Assembly: GCA_017471185.1 (NCBI GenBank)
Contig: JAFUVZ010000074.1
Span: forward strand, 1-43,817
Length of the DNA stretch: 43,817 nucleotides
DNA from: Bacteroidaceae bacterium
Lineage (GTDB): Bacteria; Bacteroidota; Bacteroidia; Bacteroidales; Bacteroidaceae
Direction: 5' to 3'
A model generated the notes under the pieces. That model searched no databases. It worked only from the letters and a program-made list of their open reading frames with translations, and was not told the DNA's origin. Below are positions 43,713 to 43,817 of the stretch, in pieces; the first letter of the stretch is position 1; each line of letters opens with the position of its first letter. The position numbers and the translations under genes are program-made.

Positions 43713-43817
43713 TTATTTCTGCTTTTTGTTGAGGATGTCCTTGATATCGAAAAGTGGCTTAATTCGTTGTTGCTTTTCTGTTAGAAATAGGGTCTTTACC
43801 CTCTCGGTGTCACCATA
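43713..43817 (-). CDS. C-terminus of a second transposase-like gene, cut by the window edge
   Basis: The last 34 codons of a minus-strand gene run in from the window edge, starting YGDTERVKTLFLTEKQQRIK and ending DILNKKQK, then TAA at 43713-43715. The GDT...KT..LTE.QQ pattern resembles the C-terminal end of other IS1634-type transposases and parallels the end of the relic below it. It is probably a second, possibly intact element. With only 34 residues visible the identity is tentative. Confidence 0.5.
   Translation of the reverse strand, partial: YGDTERVKTLFLTEKQQRIKPLFDIKDILNKKQK

Overview
The window looks like a chromosomal segment from a Bacteroidales bacterium, most likely a Prevotella-type member of the Prevotellaceae/Bacteroidaceae. 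The reasons are the promoter style (TTTG, 19-20 nt, TAnnTTTG), the near absence of Shine-Dalgarno sites, and family content typical of that order: DUF3098, DUF4271, DUF4956 and DUF2490 proteins, a TMEM260/DUF2723 protein, a bacterial GH3 enzyme, a Tricorn-like S41 protease, a PF14905-type outer-membrane barrel and IS1634-type transposases.

Positions 1-34400 are mostly housekeeping. The left edge is a palindromic REP-like cluster. It is followed on the minus strand by a succinate/acetate CoA-transferase gene with a small membrane-protein gene upstream. A long plus-strand block then carries miaB, a methyltransferase, ftsX, a DUF3098 gene, uppP, truB, queA, folK and a MINPP-like phosphatase gene. 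Next come metK (behind a candidate SAM-II riboswitch and a duplicated promoter), a ureohydrolase-like gene, a LOG-family gene, a DUF4271 gene, hemD, rnpA, yidD, a tatD-like gene and tyrS. A convergent Tricorn-like protease gene, tRNA-Gln(TTG) and a four-gene operon follow. That operon encodes a VTC polyphosphate polymerase-like protein, a DUF4956 membrane protein, a DUF2490 protein and a Cthe_2159-type lipoprotein. After a gene-free stretch of about 1.1 kb comes a minus-strand operon of GH3 enzyme, cysS, DUF2723 protein and polysaccharide deacetylase.

From about 34.5 to 43 kb the sequence becomes visibly more AT-rich and holds the most interesting unit, a ribosomal peptide natural-product (RiPP) locus. 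A response regulator and histidine kinase are divergent from two small double-glycine precursor peptides. One precursor has a Trp-rich core and the other a CGCGC...CGCGCNC core. They are followed by a radical SAM/SPASM maturase, an outer-membrane beta-barrel protein and a C39 peptidase-ABC exporter. A plausible scheme is that the precursors are modified by the maturase, cleaved after Gly-Gly and exported by the ABC protein, and passed or sensed at the outer membrane by the barrel. The right edge has remnants of two IS1634-type transposases, which fits an acquired island.

Two non-coding structures stand out. The first is a roughly 400-bp dyad at 26349-26745 with 14 copies of GCCTACAT arranged 2+5 | 5+2 around a central hairpin at about 26547. 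The second is a set of tandem heptamer arrays (GTTCAAT/C and TTGACCG/A classes) lying between genes, at gene starts, and in frame inside truB, the DUF2723 gene and the deacetylase gene. All calls were made by reading the sequence; no database search was run.
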